Shown one piece after another: positions 34,195 to 48,000 of a DNA stretch of 64,000 bases. Source of the stretch: Syngnathus acus (lineage: Eukaryota > Chordata > Actinopteri > Syngnathiformes > Syngnathidae). Position 1 is the stretch's first letter, and the number at the start of each line of letters is the position of its first letter. Below the pieces are notes generated by a model. That model worked only from the letters and a program-made list of their open reading frames with translations. It searched no databases and was not told the DNA's origin. Where the stretch lies: assembly GCF_901709675.1 (NCBI RefSeq), contig NC_051094.1, forward strand, positions 4,057,001-4,121,000. The letters run 5' to 3'. The position numbers were made by a program, and so were the translations under genes.

Positions 34195-36490
34195 GTCTTG
34201 GACAAGAGTGGCCCCCAAAACTCAATGCCACACGCACTCCTTCACCCGCTTGCTGGCTTGCCGCCCTCCCCCGCCCAATCACGCCACGGAACGTTTGTGT
34301 ACGTGTGTGTGTTTGTTTGGGGGGTGGTGGTGGGGGGGGTTGTTTGTTTGGGGTCAACCTTCGACCCAACTGCGTGTTTGGCATGGCGGCTACTTTTGAC
34401 GAAATAGAGGATAAAAAGAATTTTTCAAACCGCTACTCAGGAGAACCAGCAGGACGTCATATGATCCCGCTTTTGTGTGTGTGTTCTGTGTGTGTGTGTG
34501 TGTTTGTGTGTGTGCATGCATGCGTGTGCGTGCATCATACGATCCCACGACAGGCGAGTGTGAGGTGTCATATGATCCCGCCATAGGTGTGTGTGTGTGT
34601 GTGTGTACATATGCACTTTTTTTGTTTGTGTTTGTTTGCTTATTGAACATATAAACAACAAGTAACAGGAAACATTCCAATAGGAAATCAAAAATTTACA
34701 AGCAAAGAAAACAAGTGGTTATCGTTCAGCACAGTTTACACATCCTTAAAAGTGCTGTGGTGAAAATTGGACCGACCCAGGAAGTTGGAGGAAAGTTGAT
34801 TTGCCAAAAAACAACCTGGGGTTGTTTTGTACAAAAGAAATTGAGTCAAATTGATCCAACAGCCTGGTTCGGTCCAATTTTTAAGCCAAACTGGAAGGCA
34901 GCATTTTTATGGGTATGTGTTCGTTCAAAAGGGACTAGTAGTAGTATCGCTGAGCTTTAACAATCTGTTTACTATTTTGAACAGGTCTTAACTTCTATTG
35001 ACACTTTTCTTATCGTTAAAAATATTTTTATAATGATGCCTGCCCTCCCAAAAAATGTAGTTAGAAGTTGATCATCTTTAACAGACATGTTGTAGCCCCG
35101 CCCCCAACAACATACACACACACGCACACACTATATTTAGTTATTTGTTTGTGTGTCAAAGTCCAGAGTGAAATGTTTGAGAGTCAAAAGTCAACACGCC
35201 TCCATTTTCCCAGACAAACAAAGAAAGGTGCCTCAGTGTTTTCCACTCCAGTCCTCTAGGTGGTGCTAAGAGCAAAAGAAAGTTTTTTTTTCTGTGCGTC
35301 TTCTGGATTTGGTAAATTACTCCCCCACAGAGTTGGCAAATCCAGGTCCAGATAGTAAAAAAAAAAAAAACTACACTACAAACTGTGGAGGGCTTTTAAC
35401 TTTCTGGACTTGGATTTGCCACCAATGACATTTACTTAACTGCACAAAGTCACTTACTCAATGACTGACTGAGGACCAATTTTGTAACAGGACAATGTAA
35501 TGTACAAGAATAACAGAATGGCTGACAAAAGAACCCAACCAACATACAAATTTAGTTAGTACCTGAATGAATAACTACACCATATAAACTAACAACTTAC
35601 TAAGAAACCAAGCAAATAGTTACGTAACTCACTGACAATCTTACTACCCAAGTGAATGTTTGTTATCTTTAATGTTGATGTGATGAAAAGGTCAACATGT
35701 ACATCATCATTCTCTTCCTGTCCCACTTGTCTTATCAGCAGTCAGTCAGTCAGTCATTGACAGCTACACAAAAACTCTCCAGCTAGTTTTAAAACTACAT
35801 TTTGTCATCTTGAACTATGTTGGACAATGAGATGAACCGTACACAGTTTTGTCATTATATAAATTTTGTTAGTTTTTACTTAGTTTTGTCATTATATAAA
35901 TATGCTTTTCTTTATCATATGAATGTTGTTTTGAAATGTTCCTCTTTGTATTGATGTGATTTGACAATTTAGCTAATTAAGTGACCTGTAGTTTTATTCT
36001 ATTGTAGCCAACTTTAGGGTAAACACCACAGACAAGCTGACCGCCACATGACCATTTTTCTTTTTCTTTTTGAAAACCAATCTTTATTGAACAATTGAAG
36101 ACAAACAGACAAAAACACCGATAACCCTCACATGACCTCTGCCAGGCAGAATCTGCTTCAACCGCCTCTGGCTGCTGACCTCCCAGCCGTGCCCACCAAT
36201 TAATTACACCGCAGCGACCCCCAGTGGCAGACGACAGAAAACATGATTGTGCTTCAGTCAGTCACCTGTACAAAAAGAAATGCATATAATAATGGATTTA
36301 TTCAGTACTAAATTGATCAGGAAAATATCACATATGTGATCTATATGCAAATATGCTTTATTATATTACTGTCGTATTACTGTCATATTATAACACCTCA
36401 TAATAATGAATGTGATCGAGAAACAAGATTGACCAATACAGAAATCTCGTGCAGATAACCAAACAGATCACCCATAGCCAATAATATAGA
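34195..36490. other. gramd2b-znf608 divergent spacer
   Basis: No coding sequence recognised. Holds TG-rich microsatellites at 34472-34530 and 34582-34607 and AT-rich sequence to 36490. Confidence 0.5.
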
Positions 36491-36497
36491 ACTAAAT

Positions 36498-36499
<2 letters not shown>

Positions 36500-36532
<33 letters not shown>
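36500..36532. repeat. (AG)n microsatellite
   Basis: Uninterrupted AG dinucleotides just upstream of a GC-rich block. Confidence 0.95.
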
Positions 36533-36538
<6 letters not shown>

Positions 36539-36554
36539 CAATTAGAAGAAACCC

Positions 36555-36900
36555 GCTGATGAGGGCTCTCCTCTGCCTCCGCCTCTTCGTCGGCCTTGGT
36601 TCCTCGCATCTCCCTCCTTGGCCGAGCGAGCGCGCTGCTCTCAGCGCGTCTGGGGGGGTGGGGTGGGGGGGGGATGCACATACGAAGAAGAAAGAGGAGG
36701 GGGATAGGCGAAGCAGCACGTCAGGACGCCTCGCACCTGCACGACGCCGTCCGTCCATCCGTCGTCCATCGTCCGCAGCTGTGAGCGCTGGATTGCGGCT
36801 TTTCGGCGCTCAGACAGCCGCATGACGACGTCACCCACGCGGCCAAGAAGCACCGAGGAGGAGCTCACACGGTTGGTATGAGCGAAGGCGCGAGCAGTTA
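36555..36900 (+). promoter_or_regulatory. GC/CpG-rich block, candidate znf608 promoter and first exon
   Basis: A clear rise in GC and CpG over AT-rich surroundings, upstream of the znf608 exons and divergent from gramd2b. Frames here are open by composition but match nothing I know. The role is inferred from position only. Confidence 0.4.
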
Positions 36901-37249
36901 AGTGCATGACAGCGAATCTGCTTGCGAAGGGTGTGAAGGCCACGAAGGAGGTGAAGGTTCCTCCTCATCACATGATGACGATGATGATGTGCTATTGTTG
37001 TTTGCACGTGCATTCTTTGTCTGGAAGAGGAGGCTGGGTCCCCTCATCATCTTATTGTTTGACTCACTTGACATACACGTGACGTCACCAAGGATAAGCA
37101 GGAGGAGGGAAAAAAAAAAAAATCTCTGTGTGTGCACCAGAGAAGGAATGGCATTCTTTCATTCATTGACTGAGCAAGCAAAGATGGAGGAAGATGCGTG
37201 GCGGGAATGTCAAGTCACAACATAACAGCAGAAAATAACAACAGGAGGA

Positions 37250-37950
37250 CTTTTTGTGTGTTGTGTTCACTGGCTATGCCTTTGGACCCACTGCGAGCGT
37301 GTGCATGTGTGTCCAGTATAACTTTGTATCTGTCTTCAATGTATGTGTCCAGTAGCAAGTTGTGTGTCCTTTACATAAGTGTGTGTCAAATGTATGTTTG
37401 TGTTTTTAGTGTTTGTCCTGTTGTGTCTTTGTGCTTGTTCACTCCATGTTTGTGTGTTTCCAGTAGCTGCGTTGTGTTTTGACTGTTTTATCATTTTCTT
37501 GTGTTGTGGTTTTTATACACTCGTGCCGTGTCATGCTACACTTGTGTTGTGTCCAGATTGTCTTGCCTTGTGAACACATTGTGTTGTGGTTTCATTGTTA
37601 TGATTGTGCGATTTCTGTTGTGTTTTCATTGTGGTTGTGTTATGTTGTGACAGATGAGTGTGTCGGGAATCAGAATTGGGTTGTAGTTGTGTCAGCGTTG
37701 TGATACGTTTGTTGTGGTTGTAATATACGTGTGTGGTATTTTGTGTTTCAATGATCAAACGTTTCGACGCACAGTCGAGTCATTTTGTGTTTAATTGCCT
37801 ATTGCGTTGAGCTGCTTTGTTTGGTGTATTTTCCCGTTGTCATTCTGTTGCGTTGACATGACCCCGTTAAGGTTGTGTTCTGCTGTGTTTTGTGTTTGTG
37901 TGATTTTTTTTGCTGTTGTGCTCTGATTGTGTTGTTTTAACTGTATTGTA
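37250..37950 (+). repeat. Degenerate TTGTGT-rich low-complexity tract
   Basis: Many imperfect GTGTTGTGT / TTTGTGTTT units with very few A's on the plus strand. No coding content. Confidence 0.6.
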
Positions 37951-38429
37951 GTGGTGATTGTGAGCATGTTAGCAGGTAGTTATTCACGCGTTCTGTTACT
38001 TCCAAAGTCATTCGTTTTTCTTCAATAGCAAGTGGAACAGTGTGTGTGTGTGTGTGTGTGTTTGTGCGTGTGCAAGCGTGTGTGTTTAAAGAGGTGAAAG
38101 CGGCTGAAGAGTGAGTACGCAAGAAAAGCGTGCATGCACACACTTGTCTGGCGTGTGAGCCTGTGACAACATCATGGCGGAACAAAAGGGAACGTCAGGA
38201 CACCACAGGAGGGGAAAAAGATGGGAGGATGAGGAGAACGAGGATGAGCAAGAGGATTTGGGGGGGCAGTAAAATAGATGCTGAAGGAGCAGGAAGGACA
38301 AACGTTGAGAGAAGATAATGATTGACAGGACAGAGAGGCGAGGAATACTAACTGGAAGTGGATGAGAAATACTACATCACTGAGCTCCTATTATGTTGCT
38401 ATGGTTACAGAGGAGGTGGGGATGAAGAT

Positions 38430-39020
38430 ATTCAAATATGATTGTTGATATATTTTGATATCTGATGTCGTGATATTTTCACAATACTTAGAAATCACGA
38501 TGTATTTTTATGGCAAGGTTTTGATCATGAATCTTAAACGTCACAACGTTTTGAGACCCCAATATTTTATAATCACGATACTTTGATACAATACAACAAT
38601 ACTTTGATATCACAATCTGAGATTGATATCACGATACTTTGTTTCATATTATCGTACTCGGATATCCCGTTACTTTGTCGTGGCACAACATTTTGCTACC
38701 GCAATACTAGAATGATACGTTGATGTCATGATATTTTGATATCACAATACCTTGATATGATGACACTTTGATAGCGGTCTAGTTGCAATCAGTTCAAATG
38801 CCCCAAGGGAAAAAAAATGAATTAGAATATCCACAAGCACATACTGTACTGTCAATATTTTTTTTATTTTTAGCCAGGATACTTTGATATTATACTTGGG
38901 ATTTCACAACAGTTAGCTATCAGCATTTTGATATCACCTTATTTCGATACCGTGACAATTTGCTATCATGATCAATTTGATGCCATGTTGTTTTGAGACC
39001 CCAATATATTTCTGACTTTG
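38430..39020 (+). repeat. Degenerate satellite of TTTGATATCACGATAC-like units
   Basis: Imperfect units of about 20-25 bp built on TTTGATATCA(C/T)GATAC repeat through this stretch, and the same units resume at 39350-39540 beyond the coding exon 39041-39308. Confidence 0.65.
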
Positions 39021-39040
39021 TTATCCTGTGTGGCCTGTAG

Positions 39041-42000
39041 GTGGAGCCCATGTTCACTCCACCTGGCGGGGCCCCTGCTCCGGGCCAAGCAGGCTCTGCT
39101 GGACCCTCGCTACCTTTGTCCGCCACCTCCTTTCCACCCGCTGTGGCCCTGCCCATTTGTAACGCAGTGAGGACTCGCTCCGTCGGCACCAACACACATG
39201 AAGTGGCCCTTCCGTCCACGCCCGACTCAGACGCTGACTTCTTGGGGCCCTGCCAACCGGGTACCAGTGTCAACCTGGAGGGCATCGTCTGGCACGAGAC
39301 CCAAGAAGGTGAGGGAACCTGTGGGGGACACTGTAAAAAGACTCATGTTTTGATATGATACTTTATGATATTTTATATCAATATATTTTGATATCACCAT
39401 ACTTTTAAAGTAGTGTTTGATTCACAATGTATTGATATCATAATATTTTGATAATAATGTCCTTCAACAGATAACTAAGACTATCATGATACTTGAGATA
39501 CCTTGATACCAGAATGCACTGATATCATGATTGTTTGACGTGTGTATGCGTGCGTGTGTGTGCGTCAGGTGTGTTGGTGGTCAACGTGACGTGGAGGAAG
39601 AGGACCTACGTGGGAACACTGTTGGACTGCACTAAACTCGACTGGGCTCCTCCCAGGTGATGATGTCACATTTTTGTGCAAATGAAGTCATCCATTGATT
39701 TTTTTTTTTTAAATTGTGACTCCTTACTTTTTATCCAAATCTTATGATCTGCTCTTTAATCTTTAATCACCAAGCTGTCCCAATAATTTTGTCTAAAGTT
39801 CATATTTTCTTTTTGAGTGTCCCACTACTTTTGTTGACATTTTCTTTACTCCATTTGCACTACAATACGTTTGGCTGCTTTTTTCTTTGTTTTTTTTCCT
39901 CCTCATACTATTGTCCAGTCGCCACTTTGTTGTCCTAATACTTTTGTCCAAAGTATACACTCATTACATTTAATTGCTTGTCATTAGCATTGACTGTGAG
40001 AAAGGTTAGTGTCTGATCTTAATTGTCACTGGTTGGCTGCTGCTACTGCTGTTGGTGGTTCTTGTTGCTATGGCGATGACTGATTCATCTATGGTCCAAA
40101 TTGCTTTGCGGACGTGCGCCACATAAATGGCAATACGACTCCACTTTGGCCATTGACGAACACATTTAAAGTCAAACGCACTGTCGATGAAAACAAACAG
40201 CAGAGGTGGGATGACACTGGTCAGATAAGCTGCTGTTTCTGTGTGTGTGTCTGTGGTTAGGTCATTTGGATGGTGGCTAGGTAGCTATCAAGTGTGCTCC
40301 AAGTAGCTCGAATGTATGAATGAATCTTTATTTGAATGTGATTTAAATAAGTTGACAACTAGTTTTTACAATTGTTTGGTCGGTAGGGGAGTTGTTGGAC
40401 GGTGGGTTTGGTTGGTAATGTTGTCATCGGGGTAGCTAGCTAGGTTGGGAGTTAGCTTGGTAGCTAGGTACGTGGGTTGGATGAGAAGGAGCTGGTAGTC
40501 AGCTTGGTTGGAAGGGAGGTTCGATGGGTAGGAGCTGTTAAGTAGCTCGGTAGGTTGAATAGGTAGGAGTTTGTCGGTACAATGCTAGATAGGAGTTGGG
40601 AAGTTATGTTGGTAGGAAGGTAAAAGTTGTTGGGAGGTAGGAGTTGAGTATGCACAAGTGGCTAGCTTGGATTGGTAGCAAGAAGTTGGATCGGTAGGGA
40701 CTAGATACTGTATGTAGGTCATTAATTCAGTCAGTAGTTGGTGATTGTTCTCCTGTTTCTTCAGGTTCTGCGAGTCTCCGTCCAGTGACCCAGAGATACC
40801 AGGTGGGCGCGGCCGGGGGAAAAGGTTGCGTCTGGCTTTGACAGAGCGGCCCTGCGGGGATGCCGCACCGCCGGTCAAAGTGCGAGGCCTGCCGCAACAC
40901 CGGAGCCGGGGCGGAGGAATAGCCGCCTCGCCGGTGCACAGCAAAGGTCGGCGTGGAAGTTTGAAACTGCTCAGCAACTGCCGAGCTTCTCCGCCGTTTT
41001 TCACCACAGAGGAAACCAAATCAGCCAACCGAGTCTCGACCCTCCCATCGGGAAAACGGAAGAACAAGCCACCTGCCGACCTGGACCTCAGTCTGGTGTC
41101 TTCGGTGGACATTAAAAACGGGAATGGGAAGAGGATTCGAGCCAAATCCCGCAGCGCCCCGTGTACGCCGCAGGGCAAGTCAGATCCCTCATTCCTGGAC
41201 GCGGGAGGAGGCTGTGCCTCTTCACCTCCACCGATTCTCATCGACTGCCCCCACCCCAACTGCACCAAGCGCTACAAGCACATCAATGGCCTGCGCTATC
41301 ACCAGACACACGCCCATCTAGAGGCGGAGGAACAGAGGAACGCCGAGATCGAGGAGCGACTGTCGGACTGCGAGGACGCTATTTATGACCTTACGGAGCC
41401 CACCGACAACGGCACTGCTGCCAACACCTCGTCCAGAAAAGCTCCGTTGTACAAGGTGACCACAGTAGGCTCGCCCAAGAACCGGCGGCTTCTCCTCAGC
41501 AACAAAACCCGAAGGAGCTCCCTACTGAAAGAGGACCTGATGGATGACCTCAGTAACTTGCCCATCATCTCTAACATGACGGTGGTTCTGGAGAACTGCA
41601 TGGTGCCGGACCGGAGTGCCACCGTGGAGATGCCCAAGCTGGAAGCCGAAGGACTGATGGATAAGAATATGGTTTGCGATAAGAGCAAAAAAGCCAACGG
41701 CAAGGTGGATAAGCTGTCCAAGTCGCGGGCCAACCGGCTGATTGCTCCAGCCCCCGCTCCGCCCAAGCTTGTCGCCATCCCCAATGCGGCGTATCCGACG
41801 GACAGCGCCCCCTCGCAGCAGCCCGTGGCAGCTGTGGGCTTAACAGGCAAAAGCCCCTCCTTGAAACCCATCAAGGCGAAGCTCAGCATCGTCGTGGAAC
41901 CCAGCCTGGTCAAAGCCACACTGCCGACTTGCAAAGAGACTCGCAAGAAAGAGAAGCGACGGCTAAAGGACAAACACAACCGTGACGCCAATCCTCGCAT

Positions 42001-45000
42001 GGCAAACGGTGACGCAATCAAAACGGAAGACGGTGTTGCCAGCAAGGAGATTTCGGGGAGCCTCCTGAAGGAGCACCTGAGCAAGCAGGACGTAACCAAC
42101 GGACTCAACCAGGAGAGCCAGGAAAGCCGGATGGCGAGTATCCGCGCGGAGGCCGACAAGGTCTACACCTTCACGGACAACGCCCCCAGTCCCTCCATTG
42201 GTAGTTCATCGCGACTCGATGCCCCCGGCGGTTGTCTGCTGTTGGGGGACAGCAAGGACAACAGCCCCGCCTACTCTGACATCTCCGATGCCGGGGATGA
42301 TGGCTTGTCCTCTGAAAATCGCCCGGACGGGCTCAGATCCAAGTCTGCTTCTTCCGTATCTTCTGAAGTCACCTCAAACAGTAACCATAGTAACGGCAGG
42401 AAGACACCACCCGCGGCGCCCGCCCCACCTTCTACCAACGAGCCCCTGTCCCCATATTACCACAGCTTTGAGCCATACTACCTGCCGGGTTGCGTGCAGG
42501 CAGACAGGCAAAACATCTTCCACAAAATGTCCTCTCACGATTCTAAAAGTAAAGATCGAAAGGAGGAGACGAAAGATGACGACAAAGTTCACGACTTTGT
42601 CGACTGTAAGAAAGGTGACGGGCCGGCGGCACCTTCTCAACTGCAGCTTGCCATGAGTCAGACCCAAACCGCCTTAGCCCAGTCGCTGTATTACGGGCAG
42701 TACTCACGAGGACTTTACATGGACCAGAAACTCCTACTGGCCTCGAAATGCTGCGAGCAGAAGCAGCGTGCCGAGCGGGGTCCGGCTGGGCGAGACTGTG
42801 ATGGGAATGTCAGACACGCTGGCGGGACTAAAGGTCCAGAAGGTTCTAAAGGCTGCTGTCCCAAAGCCATCCTGTCCTACTTGGAGGAGAGGGGGGAAAG
42901 AGGGCTGGGTTTGAAGGTCTCGACCAAAGACTGTGAGGACATCAAATCACCTTCTTCCTCCTCCTCCTCCTCCTCCTCCTCTTCGTCATCCTTGTCGCAG
43001 CACAACCCCAACACTCAGACAGATCTGGACTCAAATGTTTCCTATTCCAGCGTAAGTTTTTCCCTGTGTCTCTAACCGCCGCCCATGCTGTTGTGCTTTC
43101 ATGAACAAACCTTCCGATCCATCGTGTACGCCGGCCGACTCACTCGGTTGTTATTTTGTCGCACGTGGTAACTCATAAATGTAAACGCGCAACTTTTCCA
43201 AGTGCTGCTCGTACGCATTCTTGAGCGCCGACCGTTATCCTCCGTGGAAGCGAAGCAAAGCTCCTGAGAGATGCTCTCTGATCATGCAGTGTTTCCTCTA
43301 TAGACCATTTCACACTGTTTGTAAGCAATTGATTGGAGTCATGGTTCTTCCGGGCGGCAGAAAAATGAGTGGTCGACCTGCCACTGACCTGATCTGAGAC
43401 TTTACCTCATGAAAAAAAATCTTTTGATACTTTACACATTCAAACTAGGACGGTAAACAAAAAGGCTGCAATCATTGTCGAAGCCACTGCAGCTGCCAAA
43501 ACAAGAACGTAATCCAAAAATAAAGATTTCAGTCGGACCTCGACGAAGGTCTTTGGTCTTTGGCTCAGCTCCTGGACTGACCTCAAATGACCCCCGCCCA
43601 CCACTGTTAAAACAGACTTATAGGGGAAACACTGGCACCAGCACCAACACTTATCCCCATCAATTTAGCCCCCAGACGGCTCCATGTGGCCCGACCGCCT
43701 GGCTCACAGCAAATTCTCAGAGCTGCAGAGTCCACTCGGAGAGGCTGCGGATGAGGGGGACGCGGAGAGGTCAAAGGAGCGGGGGAGTACCATCGAGCCA
43801 GCGGAGCCCAAAGCAACCTCAGCGGGTGGCGGCATCGCTCACGATGCAAAAAAAGTCCACGGACCTCGCAACCTATCATCCCCTGTCGACCCAGATGACT
43901 CGGACAGTCTCGACGGGCTACAGGAGGAACCCATGGGGATCCTGTCGGGGGAGTCTCAAAGTGCCCGGGCTGCGGTTTCTCCTCCGATGACCCCCCAGCA
44001 GCCCTACATGCATTACCAGCACTCCTCGTTCCCCCCGGCCTACCTGGCAATGTGCGAGAGCAACGGGGGTTCCTTCAGGGGGGCGTCACCCACCCTGATC
44101 CACAACTACCCAGGTAAGGAACAATACCGGACATGTCTGGCCATCTTCTTTCAAACAATTTTCTTGCCGTCTCAGGAAATGTGTACTCAGAGTCAAGGCA
44201 GTCAGGGTGTAGTTTAGCACCCTACACCCGTTTCTCCTACCAGGTTCATGGTGTCCTGTATCAAAGACAGAATTGAGACTGGGACAAGGACTGGTCTTTA
44301 AAGAAGCTCATTTCTTCCGTCACTGTTCTGTTCGAAAGACACCAGCGCCAAATGGCCGAAACTTGATTTCTAAGCTAGTATCTCTGGCGTAACAGAGGAA
44401 GAAATGATAAGTGTGTGAAATGGACTATGTGATGTAGACTGAACCTTTAAATTTGTCCTTGAAGGCTTCCACTACCCTTTGTATGGCAAGACAGCGGGCC
44501 GGGAGGACGCCGAGGTGAGATGCTTTTTTTTTTTTCTTCACGGTCACACCAGAGCTCGTTGTTGAGGAATTAGGGAAAATAAGTGTATCTGTGTGTGTCT
44601 AGCCTGATGAAAAAGGTTCCCCAGAGATGGATCGCGAAATGGACCGAAGCAACCGAAGCCACACAACCTTGGCTCGACACCTGCACAAACACCATCACAC
44701 ACACCTTGGACTCACGTATAACCTGGTGGCGGGACAGTACGACATCTACCCGGGTACGCACATCACAACACCACAAAATACGAGTAAATACATAACATGG
44801 TACACAACACAAAAGTCAACACATCAGAAAACGCAGCACAACACACGAGATGAAAACACAACTCGATTAATAGAGCACTTTAAAACACAACACCCAAAAC
44901 AAAGTGACACAACACCATTCAACACACACAAAATGACACACACCTTACACAACACAAAGCTCAACTCTCTACAACATAACAGCAAAACACTAGAGAGCAT

Positions 45001-48000
45001 AACACTAAATACGCTACACACAAAACATAAGGACAACACACATCACAAAATGACACAACTTAGTAGACACAACACATTTCCTAACGCAGGTGGGAAAAGG
45101 AGCATAATACTATTGTGTGCTGTATTGTGATTGCTTGATTCGCGTCTTGCGGGTGTCGTTGACCAATTTTGCCATTTCCTTGACTGTGTGCGTTTGTGTT
45201 GAAGGTCTCAGCTCCAGGTCTCTGGTGTCTGGTCCACAGGTGGCAGGACGAACTGTTGCTGGTACGTTTCAAACACGTCACACCTCGATCAATTGATAGC
45301 TTGGATTTTAAGGAGAGAATCAAGCTTCTGGTTCCTAGGGTCATTGTTATATTGTCTGTCAATGTGCTCATAAATAATATGTAAATAATAGGGGTGTAAA
45401 TCGCGGGTTTTGTCACGATACGATATATCGATACAAAGAACCACGATACGATATTTGCCGATATCTTTAAGCCTGCTGTGATTCATTCACGATACATCAC
45501 GATATAGTGCTCTACGATCGATATAGAACAATATCCTGATATATAACAATTCATACGCAAAATCAACAAGGTACTGCAAACTCTTTATTTAGGAAATTAC
45601 AAGGTGCTTCCAAACGAATGACTTGAAGCCCAAAGGGGAGCGAATTTCCTCGTCTTCTTGGACACTAGCCATAGCACCAGTCCAGGAGCCGCGTAGTTGT
45701 CGGCTCCCCTTTCACGTGCCTGCTCTGCTCACAACACAACATGCCGCGCACTGCTCCCGGAAAGAGGAAGCAAGCAACAATGAACTGGATTTCAAAATAA
45801 AGTCGCGTCTAATGTCCGAGGTCAAAAACGGGCGATATAGATCGATGTTTACGTTTAGCATCGATGCCAACAAATCGTAGAGCATTATATCGATTAATCG
45901 ATGTGTATCGATGAATCGTTACACCCCTAGTTTCAAACTACTTTTAGGGTTTCTAAGAATAGGGTTTCTAACTAGGCTTTCAAAACTAGGGGTAGGGTTT
46001 CCGACCAGGGTTTCCAAGGAGTTTTGCCATTGCTAATTAGGGTTTCAAACTAGGGTTAGGGTTTCCGACTAGGGTTTTAAACCAAGGTTAGGGTTACAAA
46101 CTAGGTTTTAAAGCTAGGCTTAAGGTTTCCAACGAGGCTTTCAAACTACTTTTAGGGTTTCTAAGATTAGGGTTTCTAACTAGGCTTTCAAAACTAGGGT
46201 TAGGGTTTTCGACTAGGGTTTCCAAAGTTAGGGTTAGGGTTAGGATTAGGATTAGGGTTGGGGTTAGGGTTTCTAACTAGGCTTTCAAAACTAGGGTTTG
46301 GGTTAGACTTAGAGTTAGGGTTAGCGTTAGCGTTAGCGTTAGGGTTAGAGTTAGAGTTAGAGTTAGAGTTAGAGTTAGAGTTAGAGTAAGGGTTAGGGTT
46401 AGGGTTAGGGTTACTAACTAGGCTTTCAAAACTAGGGTTAGGGTTAGGGTTTCTAACTAGGCTTTCAAAACTAGGGTTAGGGTTTCCGACTAGGGTTTCC
46501 AAGGAGTTTTGCCATCGCTAATTAGGGTTTCAAACTAGGCTCAGGGTTTCCGACTAGGGTTTTAAACCAAGGTTAGGGTTTCAAACTAGGTTTTAAAGCT
46601 AGGGTTAGGGTTTCCAACGAGGGTTTCAAACTACTTTTAGGGTTTCTAAGATTAGGGTTTCTAACTAGGCTTTCAAAACGAGGGTTAGGGTTTCCGACCA
46701 GGGTTTCCAAGGAGTTTTGCCATTGCTATTTAGGGTTTCAAACTAGGGTTAGGGTTTCCGACTAGGGTTTTAAACAAAGGTTAGGGTTACAAACTTGGTT
46801 TTAATGCTAGGGTTAGGGTTTCCAACGAGGGTTTCAAACTACTTTTATGGTTTCTAAGATCAGGGTTTCTAACGAGGCTTTCAAAACTAGGGTTAGGGTT
46901 TTCGACTAGGGTTTCCAAAGTTAGGGTTAGGGTTAGGATTAGGGTTGGGGTTAGGGTTTCTAACTAGGCTTTCAAAACTAGGGTTAGGGTTTTCGACTAG
47001 GGTTTCCAAAGTTAGGGTTAGGGTTAGGATTAGGGTTGGGGTTAGGGTTTCTAACTAGGCTTTCAAAACTAGGGTTAGGGTTAGACTTAGAGTTAGGGTT
47101 AGCGTTAGCGTTAGGGTTAGAGTTAGCGTAAGGCTTAGGGTTAGGGTTACTAACTAGGCTTTCAAAACTAGGGTTAGGGTTAGGGTTTCTAACTAGGCTT
47201 TCAAAACTAGGGTTAGGGTTTCCGACTAGGGTTTCCAAGGAGTTTTGCCATCGCTAATTAGGGTTTCAAACTAGGCTCAGGGTTTCCGACTAGGGTTTTA
47301 AACCAAGGTTAGGGTTTCGACTAGGTTTTAAAGCTAGGGTTAGGGTTTCCAACGAGGGTTTCAAACTACTTTTAGGGTTTCTAAGATTGGGGTTTCTAAC
47401 TAGGCTTTCAAAACTAGGGTTAGGGTTTTCGACTAGGGTTTCCAAAGTTAGGGTTAGGGTTAGGATTAGGGTTGGGGTTAGGGTTTATAACTAGGCTTTC
47501 AAAACTAGGGTTAGGGTTAGAGTTAGAGTTAGGGTTAGGGTTAGGGTTAGAGTTAGGGTTAGGGTTAGGGTTGGGGTTGGAGTTGGAGTTGGAGTTGGAG
47601 TTAGGGTTAGGGTTACCAACTAGGCTTTCAAAACTAGAGTTAGGGTTAGGGTTTCTAACTAGGCTTTCAAAACTAGGGTTAGGGTTTCCGACTAAGGTTT
47701 CCAAGGAGTTTTGCCATCACTAATTAGGGTTTCAAACTAGGCTCAGGGTTTCCGACTAGGGTTTTAAACCAAGGTTAGGGTTTCAAACTAGGTTTTAAAG
47801 CTAGGGTTAGGGTTTCCAACGAGGGTTTCAAACTACTTTTAGGGTTTCTAAGAATAGGGTTTCTAACTAGGCTTTCAAAACTAGGGGTAGGGTTTCCGAC
47901 CAGGGTTTCCAAGGAGTTTTGCCATTGCTAATTAGGGTTTCAAACTAGGGTTAGGGTTTCCGACTAGGGTTTTAAACCAAGGTTAGGGTTACAAACTAGG

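Noticed and set aside
36060-36240. Possible 3' end of a processed transcript on the minus strand (AATAAA-type signal)
   Set aside because: No coding remnant or target duplication seen; not enough to call a retrocopy.
36559-36825. 88-residue plus-strand frame in the GC-rich block
   Set aside because: Open because of GC composition, overlapped by other open frames on both strands, no known match; more likely promoter or 5' UTR.
41383-42159. 258-residue minus-strand frame within the long znf608 exon
   Set aside because: Shadow of the real plus-strand coding exon.
45623-45880. 85-residue frame inside MITE copy 1 (and its twin at 53499-53756)
   Set aside because: Too short, no transposase motif, and shared only because the two MITE copies are nearly identical.
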